The translations under genes were made by a program, and so were the position numbers. The notes below the pieces were generated by a model. The model saw only the letters and a program-made list of their open reading frames with translations. It ran no database searches and was not told the origin of the DNA. A DNA stretch of 64,000 nt from Inonotus obliquus (taxonomy: Eukaryota; Basidiomycota; Agaricomycetes; Hymenochaetales; Hymenochaetaceae), in contig JAJHTX010000006.1 of assembly GCA_032164295.1 (NCBI GenBank), positions 1,488,001-1,552,000 on the forward strand, read 5' to 3'. Positions 1 through 11,600 of this stretch are shown here, piece by piece; the stretch's first letter is position 1; each line of letters opens with the position of its first letter.

Positions 1-104
1 GGCGGCGCGAGAGTCTGTAACTCCATCGGATGAGTTCTCAACTCCGATCATTATTGAGTTCGTATATTCTTGCGATTTTGCTCAAACTCGCGGAGCCCTG
101 ACAG

Positions 105-2317
105 ACGCTATGTAGCATTGCTTCACCGAGTATTGCCTCACCTGACTCGGCTGGATCATTTCCTTCGCCACCACTGGAAACACCAAGGACGCCGTTGGAT
201 TACTTTGAACACAAGTCGAGCCCGCTCGGTCCAGTAATCTCACCACGCAGCTTTACTTCCGTGAAGCGTAAACCCGTTCCCCGACACCTTTATATGGATC
301 CACCCGAGCACGACGCTTCTGCTCCGTGCACTCCTGTCCTTACACCCGTTCCCAATGCTTTTCCTAGCCCCAATGGCTCGCCTAGTACCGTACAAAAGGA
401 ATCTTCGGGAACTCTTCACACGCCCCTTCTACCTTCTTCCGAACTGATTCTCAAGGCGTGCAATCCGTCAAAGCCGAACACTCGGGGCCTGAACCTCCTC
501 CCAATCGGACAGGTTGGCTCGGGCAATTCCGTTCGTAGACAGCATCGACGTAGTGTCAGTGAACATGGCCGTCGCCGAGCAGCCAGCCCGGAAACCACAT
601 TTCCCAGCCCTTGGTTCACGACCAATGCCAATGGCTCGATGACGCCTTTGATAACCCCGGCAGAGGAGCAAGCACCTTTCTCGTTTGCTCACGATTTGTA
701 AGTACTACTCCAGTTCCTTTCTTGCGCAACGCTGATCTCCCTTGGTTCCCTAGATCACCTGCCCCTCGCGCCATCCCTCAGTCCCCTCCCCTAACGCCGG
801 AGCAAGTTGCAGAAGAGATCTCCGCATTTTCTGACAATACATCTGCCCGCTCGTCATTCTGTCGCAGCGGTGCTTTGTCGCCTCTGACTGACGATGAAAT
901 CGATGCGATTCGGTGCTTTCTCCGCCGACATGCTACTGGTCACCGCGAACGTCTGCGCCGAAAAGCTAGCAGACGTCGGAATTCGCACTCGAGAGACAAG
1001 TCTGTCGCTTCCTGCTCATACGACATGCACACTCAGATTCTGGAGTCATACGCAACCGATGAGGATGAATTCTTCTCCCTGGACGGATCGGAGGACGATA
1101 CAGATGCCGAGAGCCATGTGCCTGCGTCGGCTTCGGAGACATATTCGACATCTTCTGCATCTCTGATCGATTCTCAAGGATCAGAAGACGGCGACGAAGA
1201 TGACAGGGATATGGCGGACTTCGATGCAGAGACGCCAATCATCGGGAAGGAGACGAACGGACCGAATGATGCGGCCAATCGCGGGACGTTCGGATATTAT
1301 GGCACTCCTTTAGCGCGTCGGTCGGGGTTGCGCTATGAGTGTCCTGGAGCATACGCTTGCGACGATGGGGAGTCGCGTCCTAGCCTCCCACCTAGGTGGA
1401 TGGAACATGGGTCGAATGGGAGCGATGTGAAATTCCCAAGCACGTCGAATTGGGAAGAGGATGCTCAGCACAAGGAAGTCGAGTGTGATGGCTTGGAAGA
1501 TGCAACAAAGACGACGCCTATCGCAGGTCCACCGCGGTCCTCTTCGTTGTACTACCGGTCGTCCTCGGACTATGCTCAGCAAAGTGATGATGACGCCCTG
1601 TCCTGTCTTCGGGCCAGTCATCAACATCTAGTCCCGAAGTCGATGTTTTCAGATTCCGAGAGCGATCGCCGTGTATCCTCTTCGACCTCTTCACTTTCTC
1701 CTTCGACGTCCACAGGACGCTCGACACTTGCGTCTGGGATTGGTTTGGCCATCATTCCGCCCGAACATTTCGCTTACTTTGACAAATTCGCGAATTACGA
1801 ATATGTTCCTCCTTACACTCCATCTGAATTCGAGACAGATGGCCTGGAAGGCTCACCGACAACACTTGCATGCTCTTCTCCTTCACCTCGGGCTCTTCGC
1901 CGATGCAATATGAGATGCGAGAATCCCGTGGACCTCCTGCGAACGGACCTGACAGGACTTCAGGTGCGGACACTCGGCGGGGAAGCAAAGCTAGACTACA
2001 ACACAATGAATGCGCCTTCAGTGTTGAAACCCGCGCTGCAAATCATTGCAACCAGCACGTGCGAGCAGGTGAATGTGCATCTTCCGTCACCTACGGACAC
2101 TATGGAGTCATATCCTCTGCAGACCTTTGTGGGGGAAAGAAAGCAGCGCAATGCAATGGCCAGTGTCCATGCGAACGAGGCCGTGCCCGAGAATGTCAAA
2201 TCCTTCATGAACCTCACCCCAAACGAGCCGACGACGAAGCGCTCTCGCGCGAGATTGCGCCAGCTCTTCTCCCGCGCAAATTTGAAGAGTGCAAAAGGGC
2301 GGAAGGTTCCTGCCTGA
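105..2317 (+). CDS. Ser/Pro-rich hypothetical protein, 5' end missing
   Basis: I do not recognise a family. The reading frame is open from an acceptor-like AG at 103-104, runs to 697, continues after a 56-nt intron (698-753, GTAAGT...TAG) and stops at TGA 2315-2317, giving about 718 visible residues. Phase is kept across the intron (2+1). No ATG fits the first exon, and there is a stop in frame just upstream of 102, so the true start lies in an exon to the left of the window. The protein is low in complexity: Ser/Pro/Thr-rich N-terminus with SPP-type motifs, a Ser/Arg stretch near 960-1010, acidic runs around 1060-1220, and a basic C-terminal tail. It looks like a largely disordered, probably phosphorylated regulatory or nuclear protein, but this is inference only. 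Confidence 0.6.
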
Positions 2318-4158
2318 TCCAACCCACCAAGTCATTCCTTTTGTTCTTTTTTTCGTCATTGACCTTCGTTCATTATATCATCTCGACATTCATTATTTTA
2401 CTCTTCTGGTTGAGTTTTTCCAGTTCCACCGCCGTTTCTCTTTCTTTTCACATCATCCAATCTGCATTCTGCGCATCTTCATTGAACACTTGCATGTATG
2501 GTTTATCACAAGTTGCATTGAACTTTTCCTCATCCGCATTCTACATCTCACGCTCCTTTCAATCTCATTACGTTTTGGATTCGCAGCCGAGTATCGTATT
2601 CTTAATATTCGTCCCTTCCGATGCCTTTTGGGATAATAATATGTATGTTTGTAATATTTCGTTACCCCATGTTCTTGTCAAGAACGTTTCGTAATAATTC
2701 CCTGCCCTTTCCTCGCCCTTGCTTCGTTTCTTTTCTCGAGTGAATGCTTGGCTTCGCTGTCCATTTCATTCTTCCAAGCCGCTCGAGATACATATTGTGT
2801 GAAGTGTTGTATAACTGTAATTGTCAGCGTTCCTTTCCTTAACCCGTTTATACGATGACGCCCCTGTACCTGTCTACTAGTGTAACCTTCGTAATACGTA
2901 TACTTAGTTCCGTCTCACGCATATAAACATAATTCAATACTTGCTGTACATGCATGATGCCGAGAACCGGGAACTGATTAACCGGTGAGCGTAGGCGACT
3001 AGTACTGTCAAGGCAATAATAATACGAACAGGAACATGAACAAAGCCGGGCTCAGGCCGTTGATGAGTAAGTATAGCGTCTAGATCTTTGAACCTCTACA
3101 GAGCCTAGTTGAATATTAATAGTAATGAGAGGGCCCGGGAGAGGATTTCCCAGCCTTAGAGATTCAAATTACAATTTCCCCTGTTGCCTGCCTGTCAAAA
3201 AGACAAAAGTATTTTCGCTTTCGGGTGCACTATGTAGTAGGCTCTATTTATTTTGTGTTGTGTTGTGCATCCGAATTCCGAATGGTACACCTCTATCACA
3301 GTAGAGAAGCTGAGAGGGACGTGGGTATTCTTCCTGGTCCTGGTTCTGGGCCCTGGCTGGGAAATCTGGGAAAATCTGGGAAATCTGGCTTTGGGAAATC
3401 ATACCAGATTTTTCAACCGAATAGGTCCGTATAAAATTGAATGGTACTGATACTCGCTTTGGATCTGGATCTGGAACGGAAATGAGGTACTTGGGCTTAG
3501 GAATATGAATATGAATATCGATATGAATATGAACGCCGCGAAAGATTAGTATTATCAAGATTGGTTTATGACAGGATGGGAAAGCTAGAAAGCTAGGAAG
3601 CAGGAAAGCGGGTAGGCACTAGGTAGGCCTAGGACCTAGGTATCGAGTGAGAATTGAGAATTGAGAATCGAGAATCGAGATACTGAGGGAGATACTGAGA
3701 GATCTAGGTAGGGGATAAAGGTTAGAGGTCGGAGGATAGGTTATTGAGATGGGAACTAAACTAAATTGGAAATATTGGCAGGTTCTGTTGAGTCTGCAGT
3801 CTGCGGTTGAGCGCTTTAATCGACAGGGCTGGGTTGCGGTGATCAGTTTACGATTGTCGGTTGTCGGTTGTCGGTTATGGATTCGAGGGGTTTTTTTTTG
3901 GGTGGTTTGGTGACGTGAGAGGGGCGTGGCGTGAATGGAGGATTGGAGGATCGCGTGGATGCCGGATGGAGGATGGAGGATGGAGGATGGAGGATGGAGG
4001 ATGGAGGATGGAGGATGGAGGAGGATGGAGGATCGTGGACCGAGAAGCGTGGGGAAAAGAGGGGAGAGAACGAGGGTTAGTACCTTGTGCCTTGGTATGA
4101 CATATCGCGAGAAGGACGGAGGATTATATTATGGGGGGAGGGAGGGGAAGGAAGGGAT
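2318..4158. other. intergenic, no gene seen
   Basis: This 1.8 kb separates the tail-to-tail ends of the Ser/Pro-rich gene and the C9-methyltransferase. The first 300 nt are T-rich and probably hold the 3' UTR of the upstream gene. Further on there are short repeated motifs (GGGAAATCTGG-like units near 3357-3400, GAATATGAATATGAATATCG near 3503-3530) and the heptamer array listed separately. The open frames here are short and repetitive and show no family. Confidence 0.6.
3964..4035. repeat. GGATGGA heptamer tandem repeat
   Basis: About eight uninterrupted copies of the 7-nt unit GGATGGA run from 3964 to about 4020, followed by a slightly shifted copy. The period of seven leaves all three frames open, which explains the glycine/tryptophan/methionine-rich open frames across it. 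They are not genes. It lies about 125 nt beyond the stop of the C9-methyltransferase. Confidence 0.85.
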
Positions 4159-5936
4159 TTAGACGTACAGGCAATCTGTCTTGAGCATTCCATATAGTGA
4201 AGTATGACTTTGAATGCCTTCGATGCGGTGTGTGGCGTTTAAGTTTTTACGGAGGGTTAGTTGGAACAGGGAGAATGAACCTTGGCTAAAATGACATGAT
4301 TGTTTTTCACAAGAAAACGTTTGTTAGTTGATTTTCGTTGAGGTAGAGAAAGTGAGCAATAAATATGGACGAACCGAGAGATGATCGTGGACCAAGCAAG
4401 GAAGAATACCCAAATACGATACCAGCGTTCACCATATGCTTCAACCACTTTATCCTTATTAGCGATCCAATTTTGGTACCAACGATAAAGAGTAGCTGAA
4501 TAATGTACGCCAAGGACATCGACGCATTTAACTTCGAAACCAGCTTTCTCGACTTGGTTGACGACCCAACCGAGAGAGCAGGATGCATCGGCACCGGGGA
4601 AAACGTATTTGTTCATGAAGAGACCCCAGATGAGGTCTTCGAATTGCCAATCTTGACGAACACCGGAGACTTGGAGGACGAAAGTACCTTGGTCGTCGAG
4701 GAGGTCGTAGATTTGTTTGAGGAAAGTACCGTAACGACGGATTCCGACGTGCTAAAGAAAGAATTATTTTAAGCCTCAGGTGTGGTAAGATAATGTTTTG
4801 TTTTGATTACCTCAGCCATCTCGAGAGAAACAATCTTCGTAAACGCTCCAGGACCAGCGGGAATATCACGATAATCACAGCAAAGAATACGAGCCTTGTC
4901 GGCGCTAACACCGTTTTTCTTGATTCGTTCGGTACCGAATGATGTTTGGTGCTTGCTGAGAGTTACACCTGTAGTGTCGCAACCAAAGTTCTTTGCAGCG
5001 AAAGTGACGAGAGTCCCCCAACCACAACCGATATCGAGCAGACGGTCTTCGGGTTTGAGGTCGAGTTTGTTACATACGAGAGCAAGCTTGTTGTCTTGAA
5101 GTTCTTCGAGGGTTTCTGAACGTGCCGGGTCGAGGATGACACCTGAGGTGTAGATCATCCTTGGACCAAGGAACCTATAGTATGTAATGAGTTAGTATTC
5201 CGTGTTGAAGGTCTTAAACCGGGAAGAAACGGACCAGCCATAGAAATCATCACCGCCTAATGAGAAATGAGTAAAGTTAATTAGCCGAGTTTAATTAGAA
5301 GTAGTGTATTAGCTCACGGTCGTAGTGTTCTCGGACTTGGCTCTCATCCTGGCTTTGAGTGTGGAAGATAACATCAGGTATGAGACGGAAGAAAAAGTAT
5401 TTGAATAGCTCCGGGGTGAACTGGAAGGATGCCCAGTCATGGCGCAGTTCCAGAGTCTCGAGTACATCGCCTAAAATAGGACACGTCAACATGAGAAAAA
5501 AATCAAACCAGAAAATCATAGAAAGCGAACCTTTGAAATCTGCTCTGCCGTCAAAGTAAGCATCGTGAAATACCTGAATCGGGATTTTTTCCTGGCCGCC
5601 GTAGAACATTTTGAGGGAAATGTCCTTGAAGTGAATGTATTCTTCGAGGTCTTTTCCAGGGAGTTTAACCTTCTCGTTTTTGCGCTTGCCATACGAGCTG
5701 GCGAAGGCCCAATATCCGACAAGGATGGGGATGAAGAAGAGGATGACGAGGAACCAATAAGTTTTGAAACCCCCGTATCTGACTATGGGTAACCATTTTT
5801 TGAGGAAGTACGGGACGCCAAGCACGAGAGCAACAAAAATGCGATTGCTGAAAGAGCCGCTGCCCTCTGCTAGACCTGCCAGCGGAGCATTCTTTATAGC
5901 TGGACTGTTTGTCACCTGCACGGAGGACGACGACAT
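4159..5936 (-). CDS. sphingolipid C9-methyltransferase
   Basis: Transfers a methyl group from S-adenosylmethionine to C9 of the sphingoid base of fungal glucosylceramide, at the ER/Golgi membrane. Six exons: 5531-5936, 5318-5470, 5235-5256, 4811-5174, 4375-4751, 4159-4285; the sum of 1449 nt gives 482 aa, the usual size of the family. The start at 5936 is the first ATG giving the family N-terminus. Two membrane segments lie near residues 33-50 and 62-80, followed by the cyclopropane-synthase-like SAM domain with LLDIGCGWGTL near residue 237 and the family blocks RHDWASF, GPRMIYTSG, EMAEHVGIRRYG and GADASCSLGW. Exon 3 is only 22 nt. The last exon ends with family-like RKNLNATHRIEGI. Reading through its 89-nt intron gives a false C-terminus. 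It is divergent from YIF1, with 299 bp between the two ATGs. Confidence 0.93.
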
Positions 5937-6235
5937 GGTGAAATGTAGTCGTCGGACTCGGAGTGGGTAGATGGAAGATAGAAACGGAGAAAAAAAACGG
6001 ATGTTGCTGGGGTGGTTTTTCTTCTGGGATTTCCAAGTCCGTTTTGCACGCGACGCTTCTGCACGCGATGCCTCGAAAAGCATGCCAGTGCACGTGAACG
6101 AAAAGGACACGTCTTCGCGCGAACTCAGTTCCGAACTGCACAATTCACTCTGAAAAGCGTGCGTGTACTACTCTGCTGCTAGAACTAGAACTAGGGTGGA
6201 GTCGTTCTCGTCCTAAAGCTCCTGTCGTCTAGAGA

Positions 6236-7512
6236 ATGTCTGGCCCTTATTCTACCGCCTCGCGCTCACCTCCACCTTTACAACACCCAGTGCCAACGCA
6301 TCCTGCATTCATTCCGGAACCTCCACCGACGCCCAATTCGCCCCAGGGCTACATGCGTTTCAGCAGCTCGCCTGCGGATCAGAATATACCTACAGCAAAC
6401 TACTACGGCCATCCTCAACAGCCTACCCAACCGCAGCCGACTCAAAGTTTCAGTTCATCCCAATTTCAAAATTTTGCTCCCGGACAAGGGCAGCCACCTC
6501 AGCAGCAACCTTTGCCGCAGGGAATTGACTTCTCGCAATGGGGTGTGAACCCGGCGACTGCTCAGATTGGTATGCAGCTTGGTCAAAGTGCTGTCGCTGC
6601 CGGTCAAGAGTATGTACAGAAAAATGTGAGTGGTGCTTCCTGGATTCTCGTCATTTGCTTCATGGTATTGACCTTTCGTTTAGTTCGGATCGCACATTCC
6701 TGTCCCGCTCTTAAAACACCACTTTAACGTTTCCAATTCATATGTGATCCGAAAACTACAGCTTGTGCTTTTTCCTTGGCGTCACAAACGTTGGACGCGT
6801 GCAAACAGACCGACCGAGCAGGGTCAGGCTCAGTGGCTACCACCTAGGGATGATATCAATAGTCCCGATCTATATATTCCCGGTCAGTGGATGTTAGTGA
6901 AATGTTTTAGATCCTTATTTATTCCTTTTCTCAGTAATGGCGTTCGTAACATACATACTTCTTGCTGCCTTGTACTCCGGAGTGCAGGACCGATTCCATC
7001 CTGAAATTCTCGGTCGAGTTGCCACACGAGCACTCGTAGTTGTGCTCGTCGAATTCGGCTTCATAAAGCTCGGATGCTATCTGCTAAATATCTCTGGATC
7101 GAGTCAGGTCACCGACCTGTTTGCTTACAGCGGGTACAAGTTTGTAGGGTGAGTTAATCCAGTTGGTCTTAGATTTCCTACATACTGAGAACAACCCTTC
7201 CTCCAGTGTCGTTTCGACCGTCCTGTTTGCATTCGTAAGCGCGAGTACGACCGTTTACCTGGCGGGTTTCTTGTACTGTTTCTCCGCGAATGGATTCTTT
7301 TTGGTGCGTATCCAGATTCGTATTGTTATAAGCCTTACTTATACCATGCCTAACAGCTTCGAGCGCTGAAGTATGTTGTTTTACCCGATCCGCGGGACAC
7401 TTCACAGCATGTCGGAACCTTGTCGCCGGGTCAGCGTAGTAGACGCATCTGGTTCTTGTTCGCGATAGCACTTTCACAGTTCTTGTACATGGGCATTCTC
7501 GTTCGTATCTAG
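6236..7512 (+). CDS. YIF1: Yif1-family ER-Golgi transport membrane protein
   Basis: Yif1 forms a complex with Yip1 and Rab GTPases and works in vesicle transport between ER and Golgi. Five exons (6236-6625, 6684-6882, 6935-7148, 7207-7303, 7357-7512) give 351 aa in one continuous phase. The first 125 residues are Pro/Gln-rich and cytosolic, ending in GIDFSQWGVNPATAQIGMQL. The Yif1 core follows: YVQKNFGSHIPVPLLKHHFN across intron 1, then DLYIPVMAFVTYIL across intron 2 and several hydrophobic segments to a C-terminal helix ending LYMGILVRI. Introns are 52-58 nt. The ATG at 6236 is the first in frame. Family membership is firm, because the block over introns 1 and 2 is diagnostic. Confidence 0.93.
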
Positions 7513-7675
7513 AGGCCGCGCCTGAGCAGTGGTAACTCAACTTCAGATCAAAATGGGACTCTACACGTTGAGTGTGGTGTCAAAACAATACCATTTGATA
7601 AGTAACAAGGGGGAAAAGCCTAATATAAATACATCCTTGGCGGAATTAATCAATGCCGTGACTTCTAGCAAAACC

Positions 7676-8395
7676 TCAAGGCACTTGCAACTTCTTTACG
7701 AGACCGTCGATTGTTTTTGCATTGGCCTTCAACTCCGCCCACTTTGGAACATGGTGAGGATCCTACTGATGCAAAGAACGTCGATAGCGCACCTGCCCTG
7801 GAGTTAAGGATATACCCTTTTTTCCTGGTTGAAGATCATCATTGTCCTTGCCATAGAATTCCCGGATATCTACTAGTATAGAGCCTACAAGTATTACAAT
7901 GAGTGAATGTGCACTGGCAAGTATGTCGTACGGCAGATCATCACACCTTTGAAGGTACGGACAGTAACATGCTTCTTCTTTCCCAAATCGACGTACTTCT
8001 CGCCGCTTGAGTTGGGGAATACTTGTATGAACGGGTCAGAGAAATGATTAGACATGTAGACTGAGTATGAAACATCTACCATTCTGCGAGTATTTCTGGT
8101 CAACAAAGCGTGTTAAGTACGATACGGTGAGCTCACCTTCGCAACGTTTCCCTTCTTGCCTCCAGAACCGGATGGAGAGGGCTCTTTTGTCGCACTCTTT
8201 GACTTGGGCGGTTTCTTCTCTGTCTTCGTCTGCTCCATTCAAGAGATATAAGCGCGTTTTCTAACGTGTTCGACGCGTCACATAACCCACCTCTGCGGTT
8301 TTCTTCTGTTTCTTCGGCGGGGGAGGTGTACCTTCGTCGACCTTCTCCCCGCTGGAATGGCTCTCCTCATCATCGGATTTCGAGCGTTTGGTCAT
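7676..8395 (-). CDS. SUB1: PC4/Sub1 transcriptional coactivator
   Basis: Small single-stranded-DNA-binding coactivator of RNA polymerase II. Model: 8291-8395, 8137-8229, 7947-7998, 7793-7884, 7676-7741, 135 aa in phase. The N-terminus is acidic then basic (start MTKRSKSDDEESHSSGEK, later KKPPKSKSATK), typical of the regulatory tail. The DNA-binding domain is clear: YVDLGKKKHVTVRTFKG, then VDIREFYGKD, then PGKKGISLTPGQWAELKANA. The acceptor of intron 2 is uncertain. I chose the AG at 8000-7999 because it is the only one in phase with the GTGAGC donor at 8136. A second donor near 8126 with an acceptor at 8006 would add a few residues. Convergent with YIF1, and 257 bp from the divergent TOM1 start. 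Confidence 0.88.
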
Positions 8396-8652
8396 GGTTG
8401 CACGGCTTTCTTAGCTTGGGGTAGAGGTGTGCACTGGTGACAATCCAGGAGTGGTTTCTTTTCTTTCAGTGACGCGGTTGTGGCGCGCCGGAAGCGTGTG
8501 AAAATTGGTTTCTAAATAAGATGTACTTTCAGGATGACGACGCCCTCTTAAGGACTGAGGGCTCTCAGGCTCGGAAGTTACTCGTACTTTGACTTGTAAC
8601 CCTCCCTTCTTCTCCAAGTAAGTTGCACGCTTGCGCGTCGACTGTTGGGAAG

Positions 8653-11600
8653 ATGAAGATCTCCCACAAGTCAAAGAAATTCCTCGCACCGGTACGTTTC
8701 AGTTGTTTCTGTACGGAATTCCGTACTGAGCAGTGTTCGGTAGCATCCACAAGTAGAAGCACTAATAACGAGCATACTCGCAACGCCAACGGATGAGCTC
8801 GCAAAACTCTTAGCCACGGTCGACTCATGGAAATGGCCACGCTCGGATCTGAATGCATGGATTAAAGCCCTAAATAAATTCGACGCGGTCCTTGAAGAAG
8901 TTATCCGCGAATACGATGTCGATGGCATGCAGGTCAAACCATTCAGTCAGCAGACTGAGGATGTTCTTCGCGAGATCCTCAAATTTGAGCGCCTTCTGCT
9001 CGAAAACTCGACGAACAGAAAGACGTTTAACTCCTACGACGTACGTTTCCTCCGCGTTTACTTTCAACCATGTCACTCAGCATATTATTATAGCACTTGA
9101 ATAGTTTATTGTTCACCTCCGACCTCGATGTCCTCGTCGCCACACTTCTCCTTCTTCTCCGCCCCTCTCAACAATACTCTTCACAACCCGCATTGTCCCA
9201 TACACTGCACATCTCAACATCGCGGTTGGAATCTCTTGCAAAGACTGTCCCGTCATTTCGTGAACATGGTATTGAGATGTTGGACCTAGTTAGCAGAGCA
9301 GGGTCGAAGCGCATTCAGGACTTACCGCAGGAAGCCAGTGAAGTAAACTTCACATTCTATAGGAAAGGGGAGACATCCAGCGAAAAGCCGAAGGAGGATA
9401 GCAGTATCTTTCAACATTCGAGTCGGCCACAGTCGGCCACTCGATCATCCACACCATACACCGTTCACCTCGGCCCTCTTGCCCAGTCCTCCAGATCTGC
9501 TATCGAAATATTTGCAGATGCTGTAAAGTCGCACCAAGTACCTGAGAACGAGAGATATGAATTGCTCAGTCGTATTCGTTTTGCGCAAGCTCTTGGTGCT
9601 GGACGAGAGGAAGCCAGACAAAAGCTTGTGATTGCCCGCCTTCTGGCGATAGCTGTATATGCGCATACTCATAGCGAGACTCAGGCTCAATCGTCTCTGT
9701 TCTTATACGATACTGACTTGGTGAATCGGGTTGCCGAGCTACTTCAACAGGACCGCCAGGTCCCGGTTATGGTACAGATGGCTGCTGTATCAGCCCTTGA
9801 TGCACTTGCTAGGTACCGAGGGAAAATGACGGAGGTATTAGGAGCAGTTAACGCTGGGGTGAACCATGGCATCCTCATGTCATTGTTCCGAAAGACGGTC
9901 GTGGATATTTCTAGTGCCGAATCAACTCTGCCAAACCTCTTCGTGGATTCCCTCGTTTCTTTCATTACGTTCATTGCTTCGCATTCAGGTGGTGGAAACA
10001 TGGTTGTTGGAGCAGGACTGGTCCCCTTGCTTGTTCAGATCATCGGGATCACTCATGAGCAGCGCCTTCCGATTGTTTCCAAGACCATGCAGCTTGTTGA
10101 CAGCGTCTTGTACGGATTCATGAACACGTTTACCATGTTCTGCAATAGCCGAGGGATTGAAACTCTGACCGATCGGATTCGTGTAAGTGCTGTCGACTTT
10201 GCATTCCGTATGTTTCCTCACGATAGATCTAGTTCGAGGTTGACCTAGCCATTGAGAATCATGGATCAAACAGTGCTGCACGAAGCGCATTGAGCACTTA
10301 TGGTAAGCATTGAAATCTATGCTGATGTCAGTACCCGCTTCACAAATGAACCTAGGTCTGATGCCGTTCACGAGGGCTGGTGTCCTTAAGCATCTTCTAA
10401 GGTCCATACATCGAATGATGCAGTCCTCGGGGACCACTGAGGGTATGCGTGGTCTAATCGACTCTTCTCTCCTTAAATCTGTGCAGAACGTCATCGAATA
10501 TCGTGGTGTCTTTGGACCTACTGTTTTGCCTATCGGTATGTGTTAAGAGTTTTTCTCCAGGAAGGGGTTTTTTTACCCATGCATCTCATTAGCGATCAAT
10601 GTCGTTGCAACGTTCGTTCATAATGAGCCGACATCCTTGACAGCTATCCAGGAAGCTAAGCTTCCTGAGTCAATTCTCAGGACTTTTGAAGCTGGAATTG
10701 AGCCGTCTTTCGAGGTTCGTCTTCATAAGGCTTTGCTTCCGTGCTCAGTACTCATGCTCGCCGTCCAGGTCATTCAATCGATTCCAAATGCTCTCGGTGC
10801 TTTATGCTTGAATCAGACGGGGCAAGAACAATTGGCGGCACATCCTTCCATTATTCCTGCTCTTTTCTCGGTGTTCACGTCCGAATCGCACCTCAAGGTC
10901 CTCCTTGAAAAAGAAAATGCCGGTTCAATGGGAAGCTCAATTGATGAACTTATTCGGCATCACCCGACTTTGAAGAATATCGTGTTCGACTCCCTGATCT
11001 CAACGCTGAAGAGAATTGAAGATCTAGGGGCGGATTACGTACCGCAAAGCGATATACGTCAGTACTATTCGCTCAGTCTTTGTACCGAACAACCGGTGGA
11101 ATCAACCGAAGATGTCGAGATGGAGGATATTAACCGTGCCTCCACCGAAGGAGCCACTGGACCGTTGACGAATGAGGAGTTGATTCCTCAGGCTGATGAC
11201 GCACAGACGAAGACACATGACAATTTGATTATAAACTATGTTGATGTTATTGGGAGGGTACTGAGCCTTTCTATTATTCGCATTGTTAGAGCACTGCTAA
11301 CTTGGCCTTCAGTTCTTAGAGGGTCTCTTCCAGCATCAAATACATTGTCGGGACTTCATTACGACGACAGAAGGACTCGCCTGTTTTACGCGCTTGTTAG
11401 CCCTACCCTGCTTGCCATATGATTATGCAAACTCAGTGCATTCCGATTCTATCGTGCAAGTCATTCGCAGTATGGTAGAGTCTGCGCCAACGGAAACGCT
11501 TGAATTCTTATCTGAGCAGGTTGGCGAGTCATTGGAGGAAACGAAGGAGTTCTGGCAGTCTCCGAGGAGCGAATCGAAACTCCTGCCGTATGTCGAAATT

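Noticed and set aside
4257..4374. C-terminal read-through of exon 5 in the C9-methyltransferase
   Set aside because: It ends in a non-family tail. Splicing out 4286-4374 restores the conserved RQGS...RKNLNATHRIEGI ending and the frame.
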